Below, in pieces: positions 33,617-42,323 of a stretch of 64,000 bases of DNA (positions are counted from its first letter, which is position 1; every line of letters begins with the position of its first letter). The notes beneath the pieces were generated by a model that had not been told where the DNA came from, ran no database searches, and saw only the letters and a program-made list of their open reading frames with translations. The stretch comes from Scandinavium sp036271055 (GTDB lineage Bacteria; Pseudomonadota; Gammaproteobacteria; Enterobacterales; Enterobacteriaceae): the NCBI RefSeq assembly GCF_036271055.1, contig NZ_DATBBJ010000059.1:1-64000 (forward strand), read 5' to 3'. The translations under genes were made by a program, and so were the position numbers.

Positions 33617-34075
33617 ATGGAACAGACCACCCGAACCCTGCCAGGCCGCAAACATATCGCCCTGGTCGCACACGATCACTGCAAACAGATGCTGAAAGCC
33701 TGGGTTGAACGTCACCAGCCATTGTTGGCGCAGCATGAACTTTACGGCACAGGCACCACCGGGAATTTGGTTCAGCGCGCGACGGGCCTGGACGTGACGG
33801 CGATGTTGAGCGGCCCGATGGGTGGCGATCAGCAAGTCGGGGCGATGATCGCCGAAGGCAAAATTGATGTGCTGATTTTCTTCTGGGATCCGCTGAATGC
33901 TGTCCCGCACGATCCTGATGTTAAAGCCCTGCTGCGTCTGGCAACCGTGTGGAACATTCCGGTCGCCACCAACGTGGCCACGGCGGATTTCATCATCCAG
34001 TCACCGAATTTCAATGCCCCGGTAGAAATCCAGATTCCCGACTACCAGCGTTATCTGGCTGAACGCCTGAAGTAA
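33617..34075 (+). CDS. mgsA: Methylglyoxal synthase MgsA
   Basis: 152 residues, as in E. coli. HIALVAHDHCK holds the active-site Asp and His, and GTGTTGNL forms the phosphate-binding loop. The GPMGGDQQVGAMIAEGKIDVLIFFWDP block carries the catalytic Asp residues. It converts dihydroxyacetone phosphate to methylglyoxal and phosphate, a bypass of lower glycolysis under phosphate limitation. The ATG at 33617 is chosen by length; the one two codons earlier has no better ribosome site. Confidence 0.96.
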   Translation: MEQTTRTLPGRKHIALVAHDHCKQMLKAWVERHQPLLAQHELYGTGTTGNLVQRATGLDVTAMLSGPMGGDQQVGAMIAEGKIDVLIFFWDPLNAVPHDPDVKALLRLATVWNIPVATNVATADFIIQSPNFNAPVEIQIPDYQRYLAERLK

Positions 34076-34081
34076 AAATTC

Positions 34082-34105
34082 AAACCCCTCGTCAGAGGGG
34101 TTTTT
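34082..34105 (+). terminator. mgsA terminator
   Basis: A 9-bp stem (34082-34090 with 34095-34103), 4-nt loop, then five T on the plus strand. It lies between convergent mgsA and helD. Confidence 0.85.
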
Positions 34106-34106
34106 G

Positions 34107-36161
34107 TTACGGCTTACGTACGACGGGTATATCCAAATTTTTCAGCACATCCACAAACGCTGATGGCTGTTGTTTGTTGAACAGCAGCCAGACGCGCTGG
34201 CGGGCTCGCGTCATCGCGACATACAACAAGCGCCGTTCTTCCGCATCCTGGAAGTCTTCCGGTTGTGGCAGCAGTGCCTGTTCCATAATCGATTCACGTG
34301 CCGGTGCCGGAAATGCGTCCTGCCCTTCTTGCAATCCTAGCACTATCGCGTAATCGGCCTGCTGGCCTTTACTGGCATGAATGGTCATAAAATCAATCTG
34401 CAATTTCGGCCAGCGCGTTGCAGCTTTTTCCAGCGCAGCAGGTTTCAGATGGTGATAACGCGCCATGATTAAAATACGCTGTTCCGGTTTCGCAAAACCG
34501 CTGAGCTTATCGAGCAACGCATCGAGTTGATCGTCCGGCAGTAATGTCACCGCCTTTTTGTCGCCGACGGTGAGACTGTTCAGAGGCTTACTAAGCTGAT
34601 GCGGGTTCTGCTGGATGAAGCGATTCGCAACCTCACCGATTCGACTGTTAAAGCGATACGTAGTGTCCAGCGCACAGCAGTCGCCTTCGCCAAAGTTCTC
34701 GCTAAAAGCGGTCGTCAGTGACAACTGAGCGCCGCTAAAGCGATAAATCGCCTGCCAGTCATCACCCACGGCAAACAACGTCGTTTGCGAATTCTGTTTA
34801 CGTAGCGCGGCCAGTAAACTCGCGCGCTGCGGCGAGATATCCTGAAATTCGTCAACCAGAATATGTTTCCACGGGCTGACAAACCGGCCTTTTTCCAGCA
34901 CGTTGATGGCCTGATGAATCAATCCGGAAAAATCGACCGCGCCTTCGTCTTTCAACGCCGTTTTCCAGGCTTTCAACAGCGGCGCCATTAATTTGACGCG
35001 TTTGCCAAACAGCTCGCGGACTTCTTCTGGCGCGCTGTCGATCATCTCTGCTTGCGAACCACCGTGCGAACGCATCAGACTCACCCAACGATCAAGTCGG
35101 GTGCCCATACGGCGCAGAATTTTCGGGTCGTGCCAGTACTCTTCTTCCGGAACATCCCATTCCATCTCTTCCTCAAGCCACTGTCGCCATCCTTTAGCTT
35201 GAGCTTTTTTCTCCTGACACTGTTGCTGCCAGCAGTCGGTGAGCAATTTCTGGCGGGCCTGAGCGTCATTTTCGAGCTGACTGATGATCGGCACTTTTTT
35301 GCTGCCTTGCTCAATAATATGCAAAGCCAAAGCATGGAAGGTTTTAGCGCTGATGGCGTCGGTGTTAAGGCGGGACTGAATACGTTCGTCCATCTCCTGC
35401 GCGGCTTTACGACCAAACGCCAACAGCAGAATTTGGTCAGCGCTCGCTTCGCCTCGGGTCAACAACCAGCCCGCTCGGGCCACCAGCACAGATGTTTTGC
35501 CACTTCCCGCACCAGCAAGTACCAACAACGAACGCTCACCATTCACCACTGCGCGAGCCTGGGCACTGTTAAGCGGTGAAGATTCAATCCCCTGGAAGAA
35601 AGCCGAATACTGGTTCAGCATGGTTTCCGTAAACGCCTGATTGTGCTTCAGACGACTGGCTTCAATATCTTTCAACCATGCCTGGCATTGCTGCCAAAGT
35701 TCACGGCAGTTATCGAAGCTCTCAAGACGGCTCACGGGAACCGGGAGCCCTTCAAGCGCACCGCGTATTTTTTGCTTTAACTGCGCGATAGCATCACGGG
35801 TCAACCATTTACCTTCCGCGCTATAGCGGGAAATCACCGTCAACTGCTGCGTCAGCACTTCGGCGGCGATAGTGCTCATCTCGTCGCTCCACTGTTGCCA
35901 GCGGCTTTGCAAATGATGATGGAAGCGTTGGGTATCGGCCCATTCGGTGCCGTGCAAACGTACAACTTTGTCATCCGGCAGGACAAATTCCAGTTCGCCC
36001 CATACCAGACCGCGTTTGCAGTGGATCGCCGTCAACTGATTGAAAGGGATCAGGTATTCATGGCGATCGCCGGAAACCTTTACGCCTGCATTAAGGAGTT
36101 CCACCCGATCATAAGGGTGTTGGGCCATTCGCTTGCCGAGGGCTGTTGCTTTTAGTTCCAT
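34107..36161 (-). CDS. helD: DNA helicase IV HelD
   Basis: 684 residues, same as E. coli. It is a UvrD/Rep-type superfamily 1 helicase with an N-terminal extension of about 190 residues. Walker A is AGAGSGKTS, Walker B is LVDEFQDISP, and motif III is GDDWQAIYRFSGA. Motifs V and VI (TIHASKGQQAD; YVAMTRARQRVW) are present. It is a 3'-5' DNA unwinding enzyme implicated in recombination. The ATG at 36161 is divergent from yccF. Confidence 0.97.
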   Translation of the reverse strand: MELKATALGKRMAQHPYDRVELLNAGVKVSGDRHEYLIPFNQLTAIHCKRGLVWGELEFVLPDDKVVRLHGTEWADTQRFHHHLQSRWQQWSDEMSTIAAEVLTQQLTVISRYSAEGKWLTRDAIAQLKQKIRGALEGLPVPVSRLESFDNCRELWQQCQAWLKDIEASRLKHNQAFTETMLNQYSAFFQGIESSPLNSAQARAVVNGERSLLVLAGAGSGKTSVLVARAGWLLTRGEASADQILLLAFGRKAAQEMDERIQSRLNTDAISAKTFHALALHIIEQGSKKVPIISQLENDAQARQKLLTDCWQQQCQEKKAQAKGWRQWLEEEMEWDVPEEEYWHDPKILRRMGTRLDRWVSLMRSHGGSQAEMIDSAPEEVRELFGKRVKLMAPLLKAWKTALKDEGAVDFSGLIHQAINVLEKGRFVSPWKHILVDEFQDISPQRASLLAALRKQNSQTTLFAVGDDWQAIYRFSGAQLSLTTAFSENFGEGDCCALDTTYRFNSRIGEVANRFIQQNPHQLSKPLNSLTVGDKKAVTLLPDDQLDALLDKLSGFAKPEQRILIMARYHHLKPAALEKAATRWPKLQIDFMTIHASKGQQADYAIVLGLQEGQDAFPAPARESIMEQALLPQPEDFQDAEERRLLYVAMTRARQRVWLLFNKQQPSAFVDVLKNLDIPVVRKP

Positions 36162-36285
36162 GTCTTGCCAAATCCCGGATGTAGACTTATCTATGACAGT
36201 GTAACCGTCAGATTACAGGTGCTCCAGCGCTAAAAAACGTTACAATCGTCAGGTCTTTCTTTTCACAGGACTGAACAGAGATCAT

Positions 36286-36732
36286 ATGCGTACCGTTCTG
36301 AATATTTTGAATTTTGTGTTAGGTGGCTTTGTCACTACCCTCGGCTGGTTGCTGGCAACGGTTGTCAGTATGGTGCTGATCATCACCTTACCCCTGACTC
36401 GCTCGTGCTGGGAAATCACCAAACTTTCTCTGCTGCCGTTTGGCAATGAGGCCGTTCATGTCGATGAACTGAACCCTGGTGAAAAAAATGGCCTGATGAA
36501 TACCGGCGGCGCCGTGCTCAACATTCTCTGGTTCGTGCTGTTTGGCTGGTGGTTGTGTTTAACGCATATCGTCGCGGGCATTGCGCAATGCATCACTATT
36601 ATCGGTATTCCGGTCGGCATTGCTAACTTCAAGATTGCAGCCATCGCCCTTTGGCCGGTGGGCCGCCGTGTGGTTTCCGTTGAAACGGCCCGTGCCGCGC
36701 GCGAAGCCAATGCTCGTCGTCGCTTTCAGTGA
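36286..36732 (+). CDS. yccF: Inner-membrane protein YccF
   Basis: 148 residues, same as E. coli YccF. It has two YccF domains with hydrophobic segments near 5-35 and 75-110 and the repeated motif GIANFKIAAIALWPVGRRVV. Function unknown. It lies 17 bp ahead of yccS in the same direction, an operon as in E. coli. Confidence 0.94.
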   Translation: MRTVLNILNFVLGGFVTTLGWLLATVVSMVLIITLPLTRSCWEITKLSLLPFGNEAVHVDELNPGEKNGLMNTGGAVLNILWFVLFGWWLCLTHIVAGIAQCITIIGIPVGIANFKIAAIALWPVGRRVVSVETARAAREANARRRFQ

Positions 36733-36749
36733 TCGGGACTGAATAACAC

Positions 36750-38885
36750 ATGTTGAGTCCTCTTTTACGCCGCTATACCTGGAACAGCGCGTGGCTCTAT
36801 AACGCGCGCATCTTTATTGCTTTGTGTGGCACCGCGGCCCTGCCCTGGTGGCTGGGCGAAGTCAAACTGACTATCCCCCTGACGCTTGGGGTGGTTGCCG
36901 CTGCACTTGCGGATCTCGATGACAGACTGGCAGGACGCCTGCGAAACCTATTGATCACGTTGATCTGCTTTTTTATCGCATCGGCATCTGTAGAACTGTT
37001 GTTCCCCTGGCCATGGGCGTTTGCACTGGGTCTGACGGTTTCAACCAGTGGCTTTATTTTGCTCGGCGGTCTTGGGCAACGCTATGCCACAATCGCGTTT
37101 GGCGCGCTGCTCATCGCCATCTACACCATGCTCGGCGTTTCGCTTTATGAGCACTGGTATCAGCAACCCTTACTATTGATAGCCGGTGCCGTGTGGTACA
37201 ACCTGCTGACCCTCACGGGACATCTGATTTTTCCCATTCGTCCATTGCAGGATAATCTCGCCCGTAGCTATGAACAGTTGTCGCATTACCTTGAATTAAA
37301 ATCTCGCCTGTTTGACCCCGATATTGAAAATGAAACTCAGGCGCCAATGGTTGAACTGGCAATGGCTAATGGGCAACTGGTCGCCACACTGAACCAGACA
37401 AAAGCTTCATTACTGACGCGCCTTCGTGGCGACCGTGGTCAACGTGGTACTCGCCGCACACTGCATTATTATTTTGCGGCGCAGGATATTCATGAACGCG
37501 CCAGTTCATCGCACGTGCAATATCAGCCGTTGCGCGATAACTTCCGCTACAGCGACGTGATGTTCCGTTTCCAGCGCCTGCTCTCAATGCAATCGCAAGC
37601 CTGCCAACAGCTCTCTCGCTCTATTTTACTCCGCACGCCGTATCAGCACGATTCGCGTTTTGAACGCGCGTTTGCGCATCTGGATGCTGCACTGGATCGC
37701 GTGAGTGCCAATGGAGCAGATAAAGAACAGATGAAAGCCCTCGGTTTTTTGCTCAATAATCTGCGCGCCATTGACGCACAGCTCGCGACGATTGAGTCAG
37801 AACAGCAACTGGAGATGCCGCAGAGTGAGACAGAAACCCAACTGGCGGACGATCGTCTGCACGGATTCAGCGATGTCTGGCTGCGTTTGAGCCGCAATTT
37901 CTCACCGGATTCCGCGCTTTTCCGCCACGCAGTGAGGATGTCCATTGTTCTGTGCGCGGGCTATGCGTTTATCCAGTTCACCGGGATGCATCACGGCTAT
38001 TGGATCTTGCTGACCAGCCTGTTCGTCTGCCAGCCGAACTATAATGCCACCCGTCATCGACTGGCTCTGCGTGTGATCGGCACATTAGTGGGTGTAGCGA
38101 TTGGCCTGCCCGTATTGCTCCTGGTGCCGTCGGTGGAAGGACAACTGGTACTGATTGTCCTGACAGGTGTACTGTTTTTTGCCTTCCGCAATATTCAGTA
38201 TGCCCATGCCACCATGTTCATTACTCTGCTGGTATTGCTGTGCTTCAACCTGTTGGGAGAAGGGTTTGAGGTCGCTTTGCCGCGCATTATCGACACGCTC
38301 ATTGGCTGTGCTATCGCCTGGGGGGCTGTCAGCTTTATTTGGCCTGACTGGAAATTCCGCAATCTCCCAACAGTAATGGCAAAGGCTGTCGACGCGAACT
38401 GTCGTTATCTGGATGCGATTCTGGAGCAATATCATCAGGGCCGCGATAACCGTCTGGCTTATCGAATTGCTCGCCGTGATGCACACAACCGTGATGCAGA
38501 ACTGGCCTCCGTTGTGTCTAATATGTCGACGGAACCGCGTGTCACGGATGAAATGCGCGAGAAAGCTTTCCGCCTGCTGTGCCTCAATCACACTTTCACC
38601 AGTTACATTTCCGCGCTCGGTGCCCATCGGGAAAGGCTCACGAATGCTGACATCCTTACTTTACTGGATGATGCCGTCTGTTACGTCGATGATGCCTTCC
38701 ACCACACGCCCTCTGACGAATTACGCGTGCAAAGGGCGTTGGCAGGGCTGATGGAACGGATCCGCCATCTTGAACCCGGTTCTGAAAGTAAAGCGCCGCT
38801 GGTCCTACAGCAGATTGGATTAATGGTGAGTCTGTTACCGGAATTTTGCCGCCTGCAACAGCAGGTTACTCCTCAGCCGGCATAA
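36750..38885 (+). CDS. yccS: FUSC-family inner-membrane transporter YccS
   Basis: 711 residues (E. coli YccS about 717). Two sets of about six transmembrane helices (about 10-160 and 395-525) each precede a cytoplasmic helical region. This is the YccS/YhfK, fusaric acid resistance-like layout; MHHGYWILLTSLFVCQPNYN is a family signature. Export of aromatic or toxic acids is inferred from the family and unproven. The final 20 bp overlap the convergent sxy gene with no terminator between. Confidence 0.93.
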   Translation: MLSPLLRRYTWNSAWLYNARIFIALCGTAALPWWLGEVKLTIPLTLGVVAAALADLDDRLAGRLRNLLITLICFFIASASVELLFPWPWAFALGLTVSTSGFILLGGLGQRYATIAFGALLIAIYTMLGVSLYEHWYQQPLLLIAGAVWYNLLTLTGHLIFPIRPLQDNLARSYEQLSHYLELKSRLFDPDIENETQAPMVELAMANGQLVATLNQTKASLLTRLRGDRGQRGTRRTLHYYFAAQDIHERASSSHVQYQPLRDNFRYSDVMFRFQRLLSMQSQACQQLSRSILLRTPYQHDSRFERAFAHLDAALDRVSANGADKEQMKALGFLLNNLRAIDAQLATIESEQQLEMPQSETETQLADDRLHGFSDVWLRLSRNFSPDSALFRHAVRMSIVLCAGYAFIQFTGMHHGYWILLTSLFVCQPNYNATRHRLALRVIGTLVGVAIGLPVLLLVPSVEGQLVLIVLTGVLFFAFRNIQYAHATMFITLLVLLCFNLLGEGFEVALPRIIDTLIGCAIAWGAVSFIWPDWKFRNLPTVMAKAVDANCRYLDAILEQYHQGRDNRLAYRIARRDAHNRDAELASVVSNMSTEPRVTDEMREKAFRLLCLNHTFTSYISALGAHRERLTNADILTLLDDAVCYVDDAFHHTPSDELRVQRALAGLMERIRHLEPGSESKAPLVLQQIGLMVSLLPEFCRLQQQVTPQPA

Positions 38886-39495
38886 TTTTTGTTTTCTCCA
38901 TCAGCATCTCCGCCCACTCCTGGAGATGCTGACGGCGTTGCAGCGGTATGATGGCCGCATGCATACCCAGAATCGCGCCCTCCAGGGCAAACAATACATT
39001 CATACTGAGATCTTTGCGGATAGAACGAAGTCGGCACCAGGCGGTCGCCGCGCCCAAACCCCGCAGTGTATCCAAATCATGAATACCCGCCTCAGAAAGC
39101 AATAGCTCCAACTGGAATGTAATATTGGGCAAATTGCGCATCCGTTGAGCGTTGCACCGCTGTAACTTTTCGTTTTGAGCTCCGCGCAAAGCGATCGTAG
39201 ACATCCGCAACAATAAAGATTGATCCTGCCAAAGACCGTCATCGACCAGATAATAATTGAGCGAAACCGGACGGCCACGCTTATTTAAGGTCAGTAACCG
39301 TTGAGGTTTAGAGGTGTCATAGACAGCACTTTCCTCACAAACCCTGAGATAAAGCTCCCCATGAGCCACCATTGCAAACACCGTGTCATCAATTGAAAGA
39401 CTGTATCCTCCAAATAATGCGCGGTGATGAACCCTCCCTAAAGAGGATAAACATTCTTCACACTGATAGATCCGTTTATATGATAGTTTTCCCAT
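38866..39495 (-). CDS. sxy: Competence regulator Sxy (TfoX)
   Basis: 209 residues, the length of E. coli Sxy. A TfoX N-terminal domain (LFGGYSLSIDDTVFAMVAHGELYLR) and TfoX C-terminal domain (LPNITFQLELLLSEAGIHDLDTLRGLGA) are both present. Sxy acts with CRP at CRP-S promoters to induce DNA-uptake genes. It is more diverged from E. coli than its neighbours, as is usual for this gene. It is divergent from sulA. Confidence 0.93.
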   Translation of the reverse strand: MGKLSYKRIYQCEECLSSLGRVHHRALFGGYSLSIDDTVFAMVAHGELYLRVCEESAVYDTSKPQRLLTLNKRGRPVSLNYYLVDDGLWQDQSLLLRMSTIALRGAQNEKLQRCNAQRMRNLPNITFQLELLLSEAGIHDLDTLRGLGAATAWCRLRSIRKDLSMNVLFALEGAILGMHAAIIPLQRRQHLQEWAEMLMEKTKIMPAEE

Positions 39496-39648
39496 GATTA
39501 TATCCTGTAATCATGCAGTTAGATGAAAGGGTTTTGGTAGCGGATCCGTTAATGAGGAACATAGGGAACTTCATTTCCGGGGGCAAGTGGTTCTTTTCTC
39601 TGGCCGCCAGTTCTGTGCAATTTTGCGAGGAGCTTTCAGAAAATGAGG

Positions 39649-39691
39649 TTGATCTTTAGTCTCACCAGGTATACTGTATATTCATACAGTA
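39649..39691 (+). promoter_or_regulatory. sulA promoter with overlapping LexA box
   Basis: -35 TTGATC (39649-39654), 17-bp spacer, -10 TACTGT (39672-39677). The LexA box TACTGTATATTCATACAGTA (39672-39691) begins at the -10, so LexA blocks RNA polymerase; the box closely matches the consensus. Confidence 0.95.
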
Positions 39692-39712
39692 ACCCACAGG
39701 GCGGGATTCACT

Positions 39713-40210
39713 ATGTACACTTCAGGTTATGCAAATCGCAAATTAATGGCCACTGCAGCGACAGCTGACCAACCACAGCACAGTTCAACTGGGCTAATCA
39801 GCGAAGTGCTGTATCGTGAGGATCAGCCAATGATGACGCAATTGCTGTTGCTCCCTCTTTTACAGCAGTTAGGTCAGCAGGAACGCTGGCAGCTGTGGCT
39901 AACGCCTCGGCAGAAATTGAGTCGCCAGTGGGTTCAGTCATCAGGTCTACCCCTTTCCAAAGTCATGCAAGTGAACCAGATGCTGCCAGGGGCGGCACTT
40001 GAATCCATGATTCGTGCATTACGGACTGGAAACTACAGTGTCGTGATCGGCTGGATGGCGGAAGAATTGAGTGAAGTTGATCAACTCCGGTTGGCAAATG
40101 CGGCAGAAGAAGGGAACGCGATGGGCTTTATTATGCGTCCCGTTAGTGCAAGTTCTCAGCTCACGAGACAGCTATCTGGCCTAAAAATTCATTCAAATTT
40201 GTATCATTGA
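39713..40210 (+). CDS. sulA: SOS cell-division inhibitor SulA
   Basis: 165 residues. The N-terminal 30 residues are variable. The core (GLISEVLYREDQPMMTQLLL, IRALRTGNYSVVIGWM) and the C-terminus (RQLSGLKIHSNLYH, the Lon recognition tail) match E. coli SulA. It binds FtsZ and blocks Z-ring formation during DNA damage, then is degraded by Lon. A LexA box overlaps the promoter 22 bp upstream. Confidence 0.96.
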   Translation: MYTSGYANRKLMATAATADQPQHSSTGLISEVLYREDQPMMTQLLLLPLLQQLGQQERWQLWLTPRQKLSRQWVQSSGLPLSKVMQVNQMLPGAALESMIRALRTGNYSVVIGWMAEELSEVDQLRLANAAEEGNAMGFIMRPVSASSQLTRQLSGLKIHSNLYH

Positions 40211-40563
40211 GTAAAATTGGGATTTTTCCTGGTATTTTTTTTACCTGAACGATAACCCGCTATTTCATACGGGCTATTTTAGGAAAGTGCTTGTGTGGTG
40301 CGGTTCTCAGCATTTTCCTCGGAACAAAAATTCAACATAAATGTTAAATATTGTGTATACAACTCTTTTTTTTTCATATGCCTGACAGAGTTCACACTTG
40401 TAAGTTTTCAACTACGTTGTAGACTTTACATCGCCAGGGGTGATCGGCTTAAGCCACAGATTATGGCGTACTTATATTAGGTCCCGCCCCCGGTGAAGGA
40501 TTTAACCGTGAACTTCTAAATGGATTTTCATGGCGATTTTTGGATGATAACGAGGCGCAAAAA
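40211..40563. other. sulA-ompA intergenic region with long ompA leader
   Basis: 353 bp. The left part (40211-40390) is A+T rich and holds an imperfect hairpin (40253-40276, ACCCG/CGGGCT) that may end sulA transcription. The right part carries the ompA promoter and a leader of about 130 nt. Its last stretch (TGGATGATAACGAGGCGCAA before the ATG) is the same as in E. coli, where it stabilises the mRNA and is the target of the sRNA MicA. Confidence 0.7.
40398..40425 (+). promoter_or_regulatory. ompA promoter
   Basis: TTGTAA (40398-40403), 16-bp spacer, TAGACT (40420-40425). The sequence around it is nearly identical to the E. coli ompA promoter, giving a start near 40431 and a leader of about 133 nt. 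Confidence 0.65.
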
Positions 40564-41622
40564 ATGAAAAAGACAGCTATCGCGATTGCAGTGGCACTGG
40601 CAGGCTTCGCTACCGTAGCGCAGGCCGCTCCGATGGACAACACCTGGTATGCTGGTGGTAAATTGGGCTGGTCTCAGTTCCATGATACTGGCTGGTATAA
40701 CAGCTCCCTGAACAACAACGGTCCAACCCACGAAAGTCAGCTTGGCGCTGGTGCTTTCGGTGGTTACCAGGTAAACCCGTATGTTGGTTTCGAAATGGGT
40801 TATGACTGGTTGGGCCGCATGCCTTATAAAGGCGATGCTATCAACGGCGCATTCAAAGCTCAGGGCGTTCAGCTGACTGCTAAACTGGGTTACCCGGTAA
40901 CCGACGATCTGGACATCTACACCCGTCTGGGCGGCATGGTATGGCGCGCTGACTCCAGCAACAACACCCCTGGTGTTGGTGACAACCACGACACTGGCGT
41001 TTCTCCAGTATTCGCTGGCGGTGTTGAGTGGGCAATGACTCGTGATATCGCTACCCGTCTGGAATACCAGTGGGTTAACAATATCGGCGATGCAGGCACT
41101 GTTGGCGTTCGTCCAGACAACGGCATGCTGAGCGTAGGTGTTTCTTACCGTTTCGGTCAGGAAACTCCAGCTCCAGTTATCGCACCAGCTCCAGCTCCAG
41201 CTCCAGAAGTACAGACCAAGCACTTCACTCTGAAGTCTGACGTTCTGTTTAACTTCAACAAATCTACCCTGAAACCAGAAGGTCAGCAGGCTCTGGATCA
41301 GCTGTACACCCAGCTGAGCAACATGGATCCTAAAGACGGTTCCGCAGTGGTTCTGGGCTACACCGACCGTATCGGTTCTGACGCCTACAACCAGAAACTG
41401 TCTGAGCAGCGTGCACAGTCTGTTGTCGATTACCTCGTATCTAAAGGTATCCCGGCTAACAAGATCTCCCCACGTGGTATGGGCGAATCCAACCCAGTTA
41501 CTGGCAACACCTGTGACAGCGTGAAAGCTCGTGCTGCACTGATCGATTGCCTGGCTCCGGATCGTCGCGTTGAGATCGAAGTTAAAGGTATCAAAGACGT
41601 TGTAACTCAGCCACAGGCTTAA
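40564..41622 (+). CDS. ompA: Outer membrane protein OmpA
   Basis: 352 residues. Signal peptide MKKTAIAIAVALAGFATVAQA (21). The eight-stranded N-terminal barrel runs to about 192, with surface loops that differ from E. coli (for example NSSLNNNGPTHESQ). A Pro-Ala hinge made of CCAGCT repeats (41165-41207) precedes the C-terminal OmpA peptidoglycan-binding domain (NFNKSTLKPEG, LSEQRAQSVVDYL, conserved disulfide cysteines). The ATG at 40564 with GAGGCG upstream is certain. Codon use is highly biased, as expected for a very abundant protein. Confidence 0.98.
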   Translation: MKKTAIAIAVALAGFATVAQAAPMDNTWYAGGKLGWSQFHDTGWYNSSLNNNGPTHESQLGAGAFGGYQVNPYVGFEMGYDWLGRMPYKGDAINGAFKAQGVQLTAKLGYPVTDDLDIYTRLGGMVWRADSSNNTPGVGDNHDTGVSPVFAGGVEWAMTRDIATRLEYQWVNNIGDAGTVGVRPDNGMLSVGVSYRFGQETPAPVIAPAPAPAPEVQTKHFTLKSDVLFNFNKSTLKPEGQQALDQLYTQLSNMDPKDGSAVVLGYTDRIGSDAYNQKLSEQRAQSVVDYLVSKGIPANKISPRGMGESNPVTGNTCDSVKARAALIDCLAPDRRVEIEVKGIKDVVTQPQA

Positions 41623-41635
41623 GTTATCGTCTAAT

Positions 41636-41665
41636 AAAAAACCCCGCATCGCGGGGTTTTTTTTT
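41636..41665. terminator. Bidirectional terminator ompA/matP
   Basis: Stem AAAAACCCCGC / GCGGGGTTTTT (around 41637-41661) with a 3-nt loop and T runs on both strands, between convergent ompA and matP. Confidence 0.92.
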
Positions 41666-41686
41666 ATTCTGAAATAACGCGTTACG

Positions 41687-42139
41687 CTACTCTTTCCCTA
41701 ACATCGCCTGTAAATCCTGCTTGAGCGTTGTCATCTTGCTGGCGTATTTTTCTTTATTTTCCGCATCTTCAATCAGCTGCACTATCGTTTCTGACAGTGT
41801 TTTACCGCGACGCTGTGCCAGACCAGCCAAACGTTGCCAGACAATAAATTCCAGGTCGATAGACTTCTTACGGGTATGCTGATGTTCAGCGTTAAAATGA
41901 CGCTTACGTCGTGCTCGAATCGTCTGCTTCATACGGTTGAACAATGCCGGATTCATGTGCTGCTCAATCCAGTCATTAACCTGTACAGGTTCGTTTTCGA
42001 GCGTCAACAAGGTTTCTACCGCGTCCTGTGCAGCGCTGGTCTCAATGTAGCGGGTGATAAACTCACCTTCCCGGTGTTTTTTTACCAGGTACTTCCATTT
42101 CCAGCCGCTTTCAAGGTTTTCCAGTTGTTGATATTTCAT
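41687..42139 (-). CDS. matP: Ter macrodomain organiser MatP
   Basis: 150 residues, equal to E. coli. The N-terminal four-helix region (KYQQLENLESGWKWKYLVKKHREGE) and the ribbon-helix-helix (KSIDLEFIVWQRLAGLAQRRGK) with C-terminal coiled coil are conserved. It binds matS sites and condenses the terminus region, linking it to the divisome. It is divergent from ycbZ. No matS site was noticed in the window. Confidence 0.97.
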   Translation of the reverse strand: MKYQQLENLESGWKWKYLVKKHREGEFITRYIETSAAQDAVETLLTLENEPVQVNDWIEQHMNPALFNRMKQTIRARRKRHFNAEHQHTRKKSIDLEFIVWQRLAGLAQRRGKTLSETIVQLIEDAENKEKYASKMTTLKQDLQAMLGKE

Positions 42140-42323
42140 TGCGATCTCAATGTGACCGTGTAACTCATTTCAGGATAACAGGTTTTTGCTGATGTGCTGA
42201 GAAGAAATCACTGACAACACGTAAGGCTAAGCCTATCCTGAAAGTTGCCCGCTAATCCCCGTGTGCTGACTGGCGCCTTGAGGTATAATCACCCGCTTTA
42301 CATCTGACTAAAAAACAGCGACT

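Noticed and set aside
41165..41210. CCAGCT tandem repeats in ompA as a phase-variable tract
   Set aside because: Encodes the normal Pro-Ala hinge; the unit is 6 bp, so copy changes keep frame and only alter hinge length.
41687..42139. matS sites near matP
   Set aside because: Eye scan for GTGAC...GTCAC with 3-nt centre found none; a computed search would be needed to be certain.
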